Assembly: GCA_963693305.1 (NCBI GenBank)
Contig: OY855912.1
Coordinates: 8,110,001 to 8,174,000, forward strand
Source of the DNA: Meandrina meandrites
Lineage: Eukaryota; Cnidaria; Anthozoa; Scleractinia; Meandrinidae
Direction of reading: 5' to 3'
DNA length: 64,000 bases
Part shown: positions 1 through 13,400 of the stretch, piece by piece
Position numbering within the stretch: the stretch's first letter is position 1
Layout: each line of letters begins with the position of its first letter
Translations under genes and position numbers: made by a program
Notes under the pieces: generated by a model
Seen by the model: the letters and a program-made list of their open reading frames with translations, nothing else
What the model was told of the DNA's origin: nothing
Databases searched by the model: none

Positions 1-1151
1 CACTATATTTCACCTCCACTTCGGTGAATAACTGTTAATAACGTGAGCTATAAATGCCAATCTTTGATTGGCAGTCACCCTCATTGCTTATGATTGTTGT
101 GTATGACACAAAATATTGTAGGATTTTGAAACATGTTCCAAAACCTTGTAATAATTGTAATGTCAGGCAATGTACAGTGATAAATCTTGTCTGACAGAGA
201 AGATCTACATCCTATCCACTGACAGATGTTGGTGGGGCAGTAAGTGGGAGTCGCAAGGTGGTAGGTGCTTGTGATATAGATATCTTTTTATAAACATTAT
301 ATATATCAGAAACCCAATTTATAAGTTTATCTTCTAAAATGTTGTTTACAGGGGAGAAGAGACCACAGAAGGAAAGGCAAGCCACAAGACAAGCAGAGAT
401 GGTGCCAGCTTAGAGATCAAACTTTGCCCATGATTATTCACAACATTGACTTTGTGCATGGCTGGTACAGTGAGCAGATTAGTTTTGACTTACCTGCAAC
501 CTATTGCACCTCAGCTTTGACCTTTGAACTTCACCTATGCTCTATAGCTTGTTACCAGGCATGTGCCTGCAACCTACACTGTATGCATGCTTATATGCTT
601 CTTGTGACCTTTAACCTGCACTTGAGACCTGCATGTTGCATGTAACCTGCCACCTACAACACACAGTGTATTGCACAGTACCAGCAACTTATGGTCTATG
701 CAGTATGATCTGTAACATGAGAAACCTGCTTAATGTATCAGTCATGTCTAAATTTAAATCATGTCCTTGAGAAAAATTTCTCTCCCCAGTGAATTTTATA
801 ATTTGTATACTCTTGTAAAGCCTGCATATCCTATTTACATTGTCCTGTAGTTATCATCAAATAACAGTTACTATAGCATGTATAGGAAATGTGTTTTAAC
901 TGAATGGCTCATACAAGTGTTGCTCAAAACAAGGTTTTTTTAACAAATTTTTTTCAATAATTATTTTCTTATTCGGTAAGTGTTGTCAACATAAGTTCAC
1001 TTGGTCGAGGAGATACGAGAATTCTAGCAGAAAGTAACTTGAGAAAGCGATTTATTGCACAAAAAGGCTTTAGCTACCTAGCTGGCTGCACACATTGCGG
1101 GCCTATAATGCACTCTATGACCAGTCACCGATTGGTTGCATTATATAAGAG

Positions 1152-1401
1152 CAGAAACTCATAAGGGGTTGAAACGTGTAACGCGCGTTCAGAGCGTTCG
1201 AATATTCAGTTTTTCCAAGTACCATATTTGGAAACACAAAAAGTTTGTGCGCGAATGATTTACACACGAATATTCAGTTTTGCCAAGTACCATATTTGGA
1301 AACACAAAAAGTTTGTACGCAAATGATTTACACACGTAACGACACACGCAATACAATATGAATCATAGGGAGTTACACGTTTCAACCCTTATGGGTTTCT
1401 G
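1152..1401. mobile_element. 250-bp MITE with CAGAAAC ends and 7-bp target duplication
   Basis: TIR CAGAAACTCATAAGG with its near complement at the right end. ATAAGAG is duplicated (1145-1151 and 1402-1408). Inside, a segment of about 66 bp starting CGAATATTCAGTTTT is repeated twice in tandem (from about 1198 and 1266). It matches the MITE at 33089. Confidence 0.82.
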
Positions 1402-3164
1402 ATAAGAGTGACAAGCTATAAGAGGAACAAGTACTGTGAAGATCACCTTTCCGCTCGGTCTTCAGTTTAAACCTTTTTTTGCCTGGTTCAAAATTAAGAA
1501 GGGAGCAAAGAAAGTGATCATTCAAAGAGAAACACAGGTCAGTTTTCTCCGGCCAGCAGCAGGCTACTTTCATGCCTTTCACAGCCAAATTATACATGGG
1601 TTATAAATTAAATATTAATAATAACTTTTATGCTTGGTTGTTTCGTTGTTTATCCTATCAACTCGTGAATGCGCTGCCTTAGGCCGGGTTCACGACCCTA
1701 ATACCCCGAATAGTTTGACATTTTATTTTATTTCACCAAAACGACCCTTTTGGTCAACTACTTTGAGAAATATCGTTTAAAAGTTCCCCAAGAGTTTAAT
1801 TTTTTGTGAAACCAAGGAAAGTTAGAAATACTCCGGGCGGGCCAACAACGGCGAATGGAATTTGTGCAAAATAAAGCACTTTCAACACGCCACCGAGTCC
1901 AGAAATTATAGAAACCATAATAAACCTTCCGTGCAGTGTACCTAGTCGTATTACAGGCACTCGAAATCCTGTAACAAGATGAAAGTGGAAAGGTTTGAAG
2001 CTACTTATGCTCTATCAATCAGTTTGATTTTAGATTTGCTCTTTGCGCTGCAGAACAAGTTCTCTCTTAGACGCTCCTCTAACACAGTTGCTTTGTCAGG
2101 CATGTTGCCAAGGAAGAATGCAGATCTCGTCGAGGCAGTCAGAGAAGCGAATATGGTTATACATGTCATGAAAGCCAAGGACAACAGGACGGCGGGCAGC
2201 AACACGGAGTGAATGACCCAGCCATAAATTCGGAATCTTGTTCTGGTCGATCCCCTCATTCAAGAAACGAATAATAGGATTCTGTCACAAGAGAATCGGT
2301 TCCTACAAACACAGACAAAAGCAGTTGGGAAGGTTGTAAAAAATAGAGCTCATTGCAGTAAGTTCTGAATATAACTTAGCAAACACCAGTCCTCTACTGT
2401 TTCAAGACCCAGAAGAGACGGCACTTACCTTTCAGCATAGAATCAAGTCGAAAAACGCGATGTTAAACTATCCAAGGCCTCCTCTTTCTACAAAATGCAG
2501 TGGTTTTGGATATTAAAGTTCTGTCATTTCAGAAGTAACACTTGTTTAATATTCTATATAAAAGACCTTCTCTTCAAGCCTACGAACAGTACTGGGAAAA
2601 ACGACACTTCTTTGACCGTTCCCACAATTTTCAGACAACAGCAAACAAAAGTAGCTGGGAAGGTTGAAAAAATAAAGCCGATTACAGTGAGGCTTGATTC
2701 CAACTTAACAGTTAAACACCAGTGCTGTACTGTTTTAGGAGCCCCCTTTGCCTGGGGACTCCCATTTGAAAGAGACGGGGATGCTCATCGTCTCGCTTAG
2801 GGGTGTAAATTTCAGATTTTGGTCTTGCTTAGGGTGTTCTGGGCAAAATGTCATTATTTTTAGCCGTCAAGGTCTCGTTTAGGGTTCACGCGAAGAAATA
2901 ACTAAAAAGAAAGAATTTTGATTCGTTATATGGTCTCTGAGCGATGTTGAGTTTGGCAATCTTGAAGCACTACTGATCTTGAAATAAGTTTCACTGCCGC
3001 GAGGAAAGGATGCCGGAAGTCAAATCCTTTTGAGGTCTTAGGACCTCTTAGCCCATTTTCACTTTAACTGAGTGCGCACTCGATCTTAGTCAGCATCCGG
3101 CGGAAGTTAATTACATAACCAAGTACACAGAGCCAATTTTTTTTGCTGAGCGCCCAAGGGATTT

Positions 3165-3240
3165 CGAGGTCGCTAAATGGTATCGCTGCGGCGCGGCTGA
3201 TACAATTTAATCATCTCAGAGTCGCGGGTTCGAGTGTTCC
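3165..3240 (+). repeat. tRNA-like segment, possible SINE head
   Basis: It contains an A-box-like TCGCTAAATGG and a B-box-like GGGTTCGAGTG. It does not fold as a clean tRNA by eye, so a decayed tRNA-derived SINE is more likely than a tRNA gene. Confidence 0.3.
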
Positions 3241-4792
3241 TGTTATAGGGGATATACTCAAGCCTGCTACTCACAAGGAATTACCCTCCATCGGGCTTGG
3301 CCATGGGGGCTGGGTAATTCTTCCCCAGAAATCCGATTTTTTTTCTTTCTTTTTCGCCAATTTTTTCCTATGTTTAATACTTCATTCAGTATTTTCTTCC
3401 CGGTTTCGTCATAGTTTAAACTTTGCTTCTGCTTTCGCCCTTTTCTCCTGGCCTAATATTTTTTTCCTTGTTTTGCTGAACATTGCAAAAAATATATAAC
3501 GTGCCGTCTTCATTTTCGTTCTCTTAGGTAGTGGTGGGACCGTCACGGAGAGGCAGTAACTCTCGTTTAAAATTCGGGAACGAGACTATAATTTTCAAAT
3601 CCGAGGCTGATATCTAATTGGAGCTCTAGGGTATTCTTCTGCATTTTTTTCGCTTCAGTGATGTTTCACTTGGAAAATGGCGCAGCCGTTTGCTCCGCCA
3701 AACATTTAGAACCAGATCTATAGATTCACTATCAAATCATGCTTTAATTAATTAAATAAGATCAGTACTACAGCCATTAGCCTTCAAACAAACCAGGAAT
3801 CCAACGATTTTTGCTGCACATTTCAAATTAACGAAGTAAACCGTATAGATCACTCAGAATGGAAATTAACGTTTAAAATTTTAGTGTAAATTAGATTTAT
3901 AGCTATTCATTAAAGATGCCGAAATTTCTCTTTCAGTTGTTGTTACCATTGTCAACTATCGTCAAATTTGTTAACGATGTCAACAAGACAAAGTTACAGG
4001 GTTTCAGTGAGATTTGGGCGATTTTTGTTTTTTTAACCTTACAGTGTTCATAATAAGCTTAATACGAGACAAGAAAGGAGACTTTGACGAGTTTAACTGT
4101 GTCTGAACTGATCGAGTTTTGTTCGCTAGACGAAGACAAACTTACATTCACTTTGCCGCCTGGATTCTTCGAGTTTCTGCAATTCTTCTTTATCTAGCAG
4201 AGAAGACTGAGTATTTGCCTCCCCGTTAGGTTTTCCAGTCATTTTAGTCGTTATAAAGGTCAAAGCAGTTTGCAGTTGCAGATGCCAGCGCCTCGACTCA
4301 AAGTCAAGCGTGAAATGCTGCCAGAGAGCAAGAAAACGGCGCGAATAGTTGAATGGTTTTCAGTTCTGATTGGACAGCTTCGTTATCAGTTCTTGTTTCA
4401 GATTGGTCCACGGCTAAAATTCTGAATTCTCCATTTTAGCCCGCAAAATACGCCGCAATGCCCGATAAAATGATTACACACCGCAATGCGTACATGGGTC
4501 TAGAGCGTTATGCATTATTGTATTGCGAAGTCGGGGCAGCGATTTGAGCGTAATATTAAGAGGTTTAAAGAAGGGATAGTGAACACCACTATAATATTTT
4601 TATCTTTTCTGCTTATAATACCACTCACATATGTACTTCATAATGCGAAATAGTCGTAGTCTCAAGAAGAACTTTGATTCGTTTCTTTCTATCTATACTT
4701 AATTACTTACTTACTTACTTACTAAAGCCCCCCCCCCCCCCCCCCCCCCCCCACCCCCTCTTTGCGCGGTCCCTGTTTATGGACCTTACAAG

Positions 4793-6138
4793 CATCAAGA
4801 GTTTCGCGCTTCCGGCTGGAACATAATGCATCTTGGGATATGTTGGGACAGAAAGTGAGCACCACTTCAACCAACATGAAGACAAGAATCAAACAAACAA
4901 AACAGGGAATTTACTGAGGAAAATTACGGCTGGGTTTCCAGAAAACTAGAAAAATATCAAAAACTGCAAGGATCTAGCGCCTAAAGGACATCTGAAGATT
5001 TTTTTATGGAAGTTGACCTGAACATGTTGTAAAAAAATTCATTGTGATTGTAGTGCGAACTTCTGATATTTTCTCACGCGGACAATCGCTTCCAGAAGTT
5101 TTGTAGCAAGATACTGTAGTTCCCGTTGAATGATGAACAGCATCAATTTGACGAATGAAGAGCTAGCCGTTTTACCTCGGACTTCGGTGTGTGAGGCTCC
5201 AAATGAATTTTCGAATGGCTCTGTTATGTTTTTGACGAGTTTGCCGATTAATTAAAATATGTGCTCGTGAGAATATTAACAATTTCCGCAGAAAAAATAA
5301 ATGCTTCTCAAACTGTCGATGCTATCACTTTAGTAAATTGATAATCGTGTCTTTTAACCGAATATTTCATATACCAGGGTCAAAACGAATTTAGATCTCG
5401 CATTGTTGTGTTTTAATTTCCTTAGTAATAAGTTAAATGTGTGCCAAAACAGCGCGAGATCAAGTGAGAAATTCGAATATAACTTAAAAGTTTTTGGTAA
5501 AAGTAACTGACATGAAATAATAAAAAAGATAAACGTAATCAGTTCAGCTTTCTTTTATTAGAACAGTTGCAGTATTTCGCTGAAAACCAATTTTGTAAAT
5601 GGAGTTCTTGTGAGTGTATGAGCTTCAGTTTGTGGTGAGTTCGTCGATTAAAATATAAACCGGCAAACGATTTGAATGCAATTATTGCGTTTGTTGTCTG
5701 TATGTAAAGCGTTTTGTTCTTCTGTTAAGTCAGATATTAAATCGCAATGAATTAAAACAACATTGAGGATATTACCGGGTTGTGTTGTGGTCAACTATAA
5801 CACTGACTATAAGCATAAATAAATATACTCGCACTCTTCCCGTTCTCCCGACAATTCATCGGTTTTGCCAGTTCTTTTTATGGTTTTGTTTGACACTGAT
5901 ATCCCTCTCCGGGATCCCTCTAGCCTTCAGATGTCCTTTAGGCGCTAGATCCTTGCAGCTTTTCATATTTTTCTGGTTTTCTGGAAACCCAGCCGTAATT
6001 TTCCTCAGTAAATTCCTTGTTTTGTTTGTTTGATTCTTGATCAAGAATCATGAGTTCTTGTTGAAGTGGTGCTCACTTTTTGTCCCAACATATCCCAAGA
6101 TGCATTACGTTTCAACCGGAAGCGCGAAACTCTTGATG
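4793..6138. mobile_element. Non-autonomous DNA transposon with about 210-bp TIRs
   Basis: The left arm (about 4793-5000) and right arm (about 5930-6138) are inverted copies. They start CATCAAGAGTTTCGCGC and end GCGCGAAACTCTTGATG. About 0.9 kb lies between, with no coding capacity I can recognise. I could not fix the target duplication. Long TIRs fit a Mutator-like or similar group. Confidence 0.75.
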
Positions 6139-7410
6139 TCATACATGGAAGCGTGCTTTTTATGGAAACAGCGCATTTTAAAGTCATTGTGAGCATTCTC
6201 TTGCCAGTTACAGGCTACATCCAAACTACTCAAAAATTTTGAACAAGGAAGTGCCATAGCTCTTTCGACTTTCCTTTTTTCTTGTCTGTCTGCTGCAGTT
6301 CTTGGCCTTCACTATCGCGCTTGCTTCCAGTTCAAGAATTTCCGAGACATTGACGGGCCACATGTTATGAAGACCGGCACCTTTAGATCTTCAAGCCTAA
6401 AGGGTTTATTTAATGAGTGGTGCTTAAAAGTAACTGTTAGCCTGCAAAGTAGGTGGAGATTTCTCACGCAAATGCTTCGTTTCACTGGCAAGGGAACTTT
6501 GCTACAACTTTTCGCAATGTTGCGGAAAGAAGTAGTGTTTTTTTGCGAACGCACTTGAGCGGTCTTCGAACGCGAGGTCTGGAGCCAAAGAAATGCGACT
6601 GTTAACGATTTTAGAGAAAAAACGACTGTTTTGCAGTCTAGGGGAGAAGTTGCCGCGTGTGGCATGCGACGAGCGTGTGACAAGCGCAACTTTAATGAAC
6701 CAGTCAGAGCACGGAGATTGCAAAATAGTAATTTCAAACGGGTGCGTTACATTTGTAAAACAAATTCTAAATAATCAAATTCTCACACAACCAGTCACTG
6801 TAAAATAGCTTTATATTCGCAGATGTCTATAGTGTTCTTGTTTTAAATTTTTTATTGCATTCGCGCATTTATATAGCATTGTTGGTTTTTTTTCCTGTAT
6901 TTTAATATTGCTTATTTGTGACGGCCACGAGTTTATCTGTTTAATTACTAGTAACTTGTAGTGAGATGAGTTAAGGTGAGTCCCCCTAAACTACAGATTC
7001 AGACTTGTGCGGTAAGAAATATTTAACAATGAAAAAGAAAGAGAAAAATGCATCGAATGATAACGGCATATGTTGTTGCTCATTATACGGTTCCATATTT
7101 TTGGCAAGCAGTAGAAGCAAAAACACTTGAACTCCTGCTTGTTTGTTAAGTTTTCCTTTTCAAAAAACTGGCTATTACCATGTACTTTTTTCATTACTAA
7201 TTTAACCTTTTTTAAAGCAAAAGTGGAAATTTGAGCGATTTTAAACAGTTCAGACACAAGATAAAACTTTGCAAACTGTTGTTTTGAAAATGCTGAAAGG
7301 GGCCTAATTCATATGAAACAAACATGGCTCAACAGCTTAAATATATTTCAAAGTCAAGGATCTGGATCACTAGACTAAAATAAAATAGTTTAACACCAAT
7401 TTATGAAGGG
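6139..7410. other. Intergenic, downstream of THG1
   Basis: This is the region past the THG1 stop codon (minus strand), and so includes its 3' UTR. A TTTATT (AATAAA on the minus strand) lies near 6850, too far to assign with confidence. Nothing else is recognised. Confidence 0.35.
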
Positions 7411-10400
7411 TCAACTGCCCAGAATTTCCGGATGTTCATTCCAAAATGTATCCCCTATAATATCAGTATGATGGATTACAATCTGTCTCTTTGTTTTTCT
7501 AACATTGCCTGCTTCAGCTGTGTTGTCAACATCAGAGGTCTGTAAAGAGCAAGGTATAATAATTATATGTAATTATTATAATGTTACAGCTAGTAAATAT
7601 TAAAGTTCCTAAATTTGTGTAGAAGAATCAAGCAAGATAAACAGGTGACCGACACCATACAAAGTTCAAACAGATTAAATTTAGTAATTACATTGTTACC
7701 ATGTAAAAATGATTATTATAAAATTAATGTTAAAAAGCAGTCATTATGGACACCCCTCTCGCCGACTTTTAGTCAATTTCATGGGTCTTGGAATCACATT
7801 TTTTTTCACAATGCTGCCTTGATTATATTCTTTGGAAGGAAAGAAAGTCTGCAGGTTTACAAAAAAAGTAATACTCTCGCTGTCTCAGATTTACAATATG
7901 CCGCCACCCCTTGTATGAGTATTCCTGAGCACTAGTTAAAGACTACCGGTGATTAAATTACGGTATTGAGGTCTTACAGTCACATATAGTTGTTTTGTGT
8001 AACCCAAAGACTGTTGAATGATAGCGACAAATTATATACATAACAGCTAAATATATTATTATTTTGTTGTATCACATTACCCTCTCCCAGACTAGGACTG
8101 ATCCTTTCCTGTACATCTGAGGAAGGTTGTTGTAGTTGATGTTGAATTCAGAGAATAATATTTCATTCTTGTCACTAGACATGGTGCCCTGAAGAGATTG
8201 GTAAAAGTCAGTAATTTTTGTTGTTTGAGATTTTCCACTTTACAAGACTTAAGATCTCTAAAATGACTTATGGAACAATCTGGACAAGACTCAAAGAACG
8301 CCTTGCCAAGCTCAATAAGCTTGGGCACTGCTGATGCTGCCTGTCTGAACCTAAACCCCAGGCTATAGTCTATCACTGTAAAAGAATTGCCTTTTAGTTG
8401 TCTGTATACATTATAAAGAATGAGATACAAAATATTCAAAATTAACGCAGGAGTAGAGATTTATTTCCTATTTGGAAGACCATGACACAGAGAATCTCAA
8501 ATCTAGTAAATGCACAAAATTTGCCTTAATGTGCTACTAACATTAAGCTTCTCCTCAGCTTCGTCTGCTGTAAGGCCAGACTGTTGCACCAGACACCAGA
8601 AGCATGTGTTGTAAAGGTTGTTAATGTGACCTGCAGAAATTGACAGAGCAATAAATAAAAGTCCGCTTGGGGGAGTGGGGGTGGCGCAGTGGTGAGAGGG
8701 CTCGCCTCCCACTAGTCTCCTTCGCAGCCGTTTTTAGTTTCGTCACGCAATGCTCCTCCCCACAAACGGCTGCTCACATTTGAACAACATTCCTTTCCTC
8801 TGTTTCAACCAATCACCATTCGGGTTCCATATTTCGAGAACTGTGCGCGCCAAAGAAATCTAACCAATCATTTTGCTTGTTTTATCTTTGAGTTCATAGC
8901 TTTCAAAATAGCGACCCTTGAAGAAATGTTTCATGTTGTCAGAAAGACATTTCAAATTTCTAGCTTATTGTGGTTTTCAATAACATACGAACTCTGAAAT
9001 TCAACCTCAACTAACGTTTTTATATTGGTTTACGGTTTTCGCAACCGTCAACCTTCTAAGTGGACCTCTCAGGAAACACAAGTTAACTTACAGCAAGGTC
9101 AAAAGGTCACGTCTGTCAGCTGTGATTGGTAGATTTCGATCCATTTTGTTTGTTTCTGTTTTTCAAGGTTCGTTGCCTGATGATGGCTGCGGAAAAAAAG
9201 TCGTCGAGATTTTGCATGTTATTGAAAGGCGCAATAAACGCACAGCAAAAAATCTGGAATTGGGAAAATCGTTGAAGAAAGAAAGGATGTTTTTGTCAAC
9301 CTACCGACGGGTTTCAGAAAATCTCGGGCTGCAGTATTAGAAGAAGCATATGTGATATCGATCGGAAATTGTAAAAACAATTCGAGGTTTTCTCACGGCA
9401 TGCAGCTGCAGCGGTTTCTCCATTGTCACGGTCATTCTCAATGCTAAATAAGCGTTATGTTCTCGTAAGTTCACGATCCTTGTAGAGTCCCTTCAATTCA
9501 TGTTTGAGCCCTCCAAGATGAATGCCTTTTTGAACATGACAAGTCGTCTTTAGCAAAGCTTTGCAAAGTGAACTCGCTGGTCGCTGAATGTTAAACTGCT
9601 CACATTCACATCCGGACATGAACAAATAACCGGCGGTAAATCGAAATATATAATCTTTTCTTTTTTCTGAACTACAGTGGAGCAAATAAAGCGACGATCA
9701 CTTTGCAGAGCTTTCTTTGGCGCCTCATACATTGGAGAAACTCCGATCCTTTGCAACACTTGAGTACGCGGGAAAAACCATGTTGATTACATTATCTTGT
9801 ACTCTGATTGGTCACATAAGAAACAAAGGGAAAGGAATGTTGTTCAAATGTGAGCAGCCGTTTGTGGGGAGGAGCGTTGCGTGACGACACTAAAAACGGC
9901 TGCGAGGGAGACTAGCCTCCCACCAATGTGGCCCGAGTTTGATTCCCACACCCGGCATCATACATGGGTTAAGTTGTTGTTGGTTCTTGTTCCCACTCCG
10001 AGGGTTTTTCTCCGGGTTCTCTGGTTTTCCAACCTCCAGGAAAGAAAAACACTTCCAAATTCCAATTCGATCAGGGAACAGTGAAGGGCCACTTTGTGGA
10101 AATGCCACTGCAAATTATTGTATTATATGCATAAATTACATGCAAATTATTATAATTATAATCATTATTATTGTTATTATAATTATTATTATTATTATTA
10201 TTTTTACTAATAAGTTTTATTTTGTCTTTTTGAAAGATAGAATATTGGGGTTCCAATATGTGGTGTGCATAGACTTGGGAGTGAAAACAGTCAGGAAAAT
10301 TTTACTTCTATTTTATTATCTTTTTTCACTCTCAAGTCCATTTTTTACCAGATCATTAACTCTTGAGCTACATACAATCTGCTTGTCTCCAGCTCATATA

Positions 10401-13400
10401 ATCTCTCAAGTTCTTCTCATTTGGATATAGCACAACCCGTCCATCAAACATTGGTGGATAGAGAAGCTCTTGAGAAGAAAAGAAATGGCTCCAATAAAAC
10501 ACATAGGAAGAAGAAAACAGTGACACAACATTTGTAACTAGCTTGCTGAAAAAACAAACAAAGAAAACAGAATTAATATTCAAAGAAGTTGATCTCCAGT
10601 ATAATAAATTATTTCTGCTGTGTGATAGAAATGGATTTTTAATATTATAAAAATGCAGATAATTGTCCTGTTTTGAGTTTTTTAAGATTCAGACAAGTGA
10701 AATCCTGTAAATTATTATCTCAGCCATCTCCTCATATTTCAACTCAAAACAACTGAGGGTCTTAGCTTGGCTGGCTGACACTATAGGCTTTGAAAAACAT
10801 GAAACTACTTTTTAAAGGCATGTTTCCTAATTAGTTATTTTACAATGAAGCAGCTCTCTCTATTATTGGTATGTACCAACTAATATATACATAGAGGATA
10901 ATACATGGTTTCGTGGAGATATGAAATTTATCTTCGAGTGTTCAAATCGATAGCTCACGAGTGAGCACAGCGAACGAGTGAGATATCGGATTTGAACACG
11001 AGAAGATAAATTTCATATCTCCAAGAAACCATGTATTATTCTTTTTATTATATAAACCTACTAATTACGATGTTTTTGACGATTTTCCTAAGATTTCCGA
11101 CCATTTCCGAAAATTTTCAAAATGTTGTCCGAAGGTTGTACGAATGTTTCCAAACATTTTCCGAGAATTTCCGAAGTTTTCCGAAGCTTGCCGAAGATTG
11201 CCAAGGAAGATCCGAAGATTTTTCGACTTAATATCGATTTACTTTGGCTCGTTCAGCATTGGAACATGGCAAACTCTGCAAGCTGATTGGTCAAAAATGA
11301 TATCACACATGTGTGGATATCATTTTTATCCACACATGTGGGATACCATTTTTCTCGATTTGCTACCACTCACTAAAGCACTGCAGTTTATATAATAATA
11401 TTATATATACTGCAAGTGAGTTTGTTTTAGACAATTCAATCATTTTGTAGTCAGAATAATTTACTCCTTGATACAAACTGTTTCCTGTCAGTTTTCTTAG
11501 TATTCACGTGCAGGGTTCTCCCTAGTTTTCTGCACAACAGGTAAGGCCGTTCTCCAAACCGGTAAAACATTTTCTGAATTTCAGCCATTTTTTAAACTAT
11601 GGTTATAGACTGCAAATTGAACTTCTGCGCCATATCGGTCAACATCACGTCGTAAAGTAATATCATCGGATGTTACTAGTTTTCGAATTTTAATAATTGC
11701 TGCTCACTTGTTCAACATATATAAGGAGTCTAATTTATAAAAAAAAAACGTTCCTGATAAAAGTTTGAATGAAAGTTACTTTGATGAATACATAGACAGA
11801 AGTGTAAATTCTTCAGTAATTAAAAATCTATAAGTGTTTCATTTTGTGGTTCAATACTCTAGTACTCTTGTCTCTCAAGTATACAAAAAAAGACAGAAAA
11901 ATTGCCAATAGGTACTTTCTGGGAAACCTCGCTCTGCTTATATGAAGTGTCACTTCAAAATCAGCGGTCTTCCGTCAAATCGCAAACGAAACGTCACATA
12001 TCGTATTTCGTCCACGTTGTTCAAGGATTTTATTGTCAAGGCTACTCTCGAAACGTCGTCTGAAAACGTTTTAAACACTTTTGAGATGAATGAAAAAGAT
12101 TTTAAGACAAAGACTGCATTTTCTTTCACCAAACAAGAGTGTTGCTCAATTCAGCAATACAGAGCATTATTTTTTTCTGAAGCATCTCAGTGGTCCGGAA
12201 TCCTAAATCCTCGAATCTGATTGGCTAATTCCGCGCGCTCCAGCGGTCCGGATTTTCCCATCCGGACCCCGCGTACGGACCGCTCCGAGTTTTCCAGTAC
12301 TGTTTTTTCATTTCATAGCGAGACGAACGAAGAACCCATGAAAGTTTTTCTCTCCGAATCAGCAAAATTAATGTAGATGCTCACCATCCGTTGTAAATGT
12401 GAAAGGAAAAATTAGCAGTGGAATTAAAGGCCTTGAAGTTCTCCAAAAGGCGAGTACTCATTCTCTTTATTGACAATCAAATTGTTCTAGTTTTATGGTG
12501 GTCGTTTGTCGATCGTTGTTTGTGCATTCGCACTGATTTTCACGCCATTTATGAATACACTTAACTGCAAGTCGCCAGCTTACATACCCGATTGATTCTT
12601 TCAAAAGCTAAATTAGTAACGGAATTAAAGGCCTTGAAGTTCTCCAATAGGCGGGTATTCTTTGTATTTATTGACATTTAATAGCCGTAGTTTGTTGATC
12701 GTTGTTTGTGCATTTGCACTGATTTTCACGCCGTAATGCGTTTTACTGCAAGGCGCTAGTTTACAGACTCGATTTATCCTTTCAAACGCTTTGCCTTTCT
12801 GCTACTTTTCCCTAAAACCGAATACTGCTTATCACCATTCAAGAAAATGAGATGTTTTGATAAAAAACAGTCAATTCTCGCAAAATTGTGCAGTGTGCAG
12901 GCGACCAAACTACACACTCAGTTCAGTCAGTTCAGCTTAATTCATTCAATTTCACTTTCGTGACTCGCGTTTTTTTATGCTCTCTTTTGCTGCTTCATTG
13001 TGCTTTTTTTTATAAAGTTACTTTTCTCTTTTTTTTCTGATGACCTTTTCCGTGAGTACTGTTCACTTTAGCGAATTTATTTTGTTTGGCGGTACACAAA
13101 TCATTCTTCACTCTTGCCGTAGCTTGCGATCGATTCAACATTGGATGCGCGAGTATAATACAAACACATTTTGCAAGATAATCTTTTTAGTTTTTTTTAC
13201 CAAGTAGGAAAAAAATAAATAAGTTATTTACCGGCTTTGGGTCGGTCCGTATCGTAAAAAACTGTGACCTCGGCCTTGAAAATGCTGCCCTCAGCCTGCG
13301 GCCTCGGGCAGCATTTTCAAGACCTCGGTCACAGTTTTTCACGATACGGACCTCCCAGCCGGCAAATAACATATATATACAAGGTTTGTCAAGCTGGCAC

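Larger units (their letters stand above)
1..4792. other. Intergenic region, no supported gene
   Basis: Apart from the MITE at 1152-1401, a tRNA-like segment near 3165-3240, an (ACTT)n stretch at about 4702-4724 and a C run, I see no gene. The short open frames have no exon-like joins or recognisable domains. Confidence 0.5.

Noticed and set aside
3165..3240. A tRNA gene
   Set aside because: A-box and B-box-like motifs are present, but I could not pair acceptor and anticodon stems. A decayed tRNA-derived SINE is more likely.
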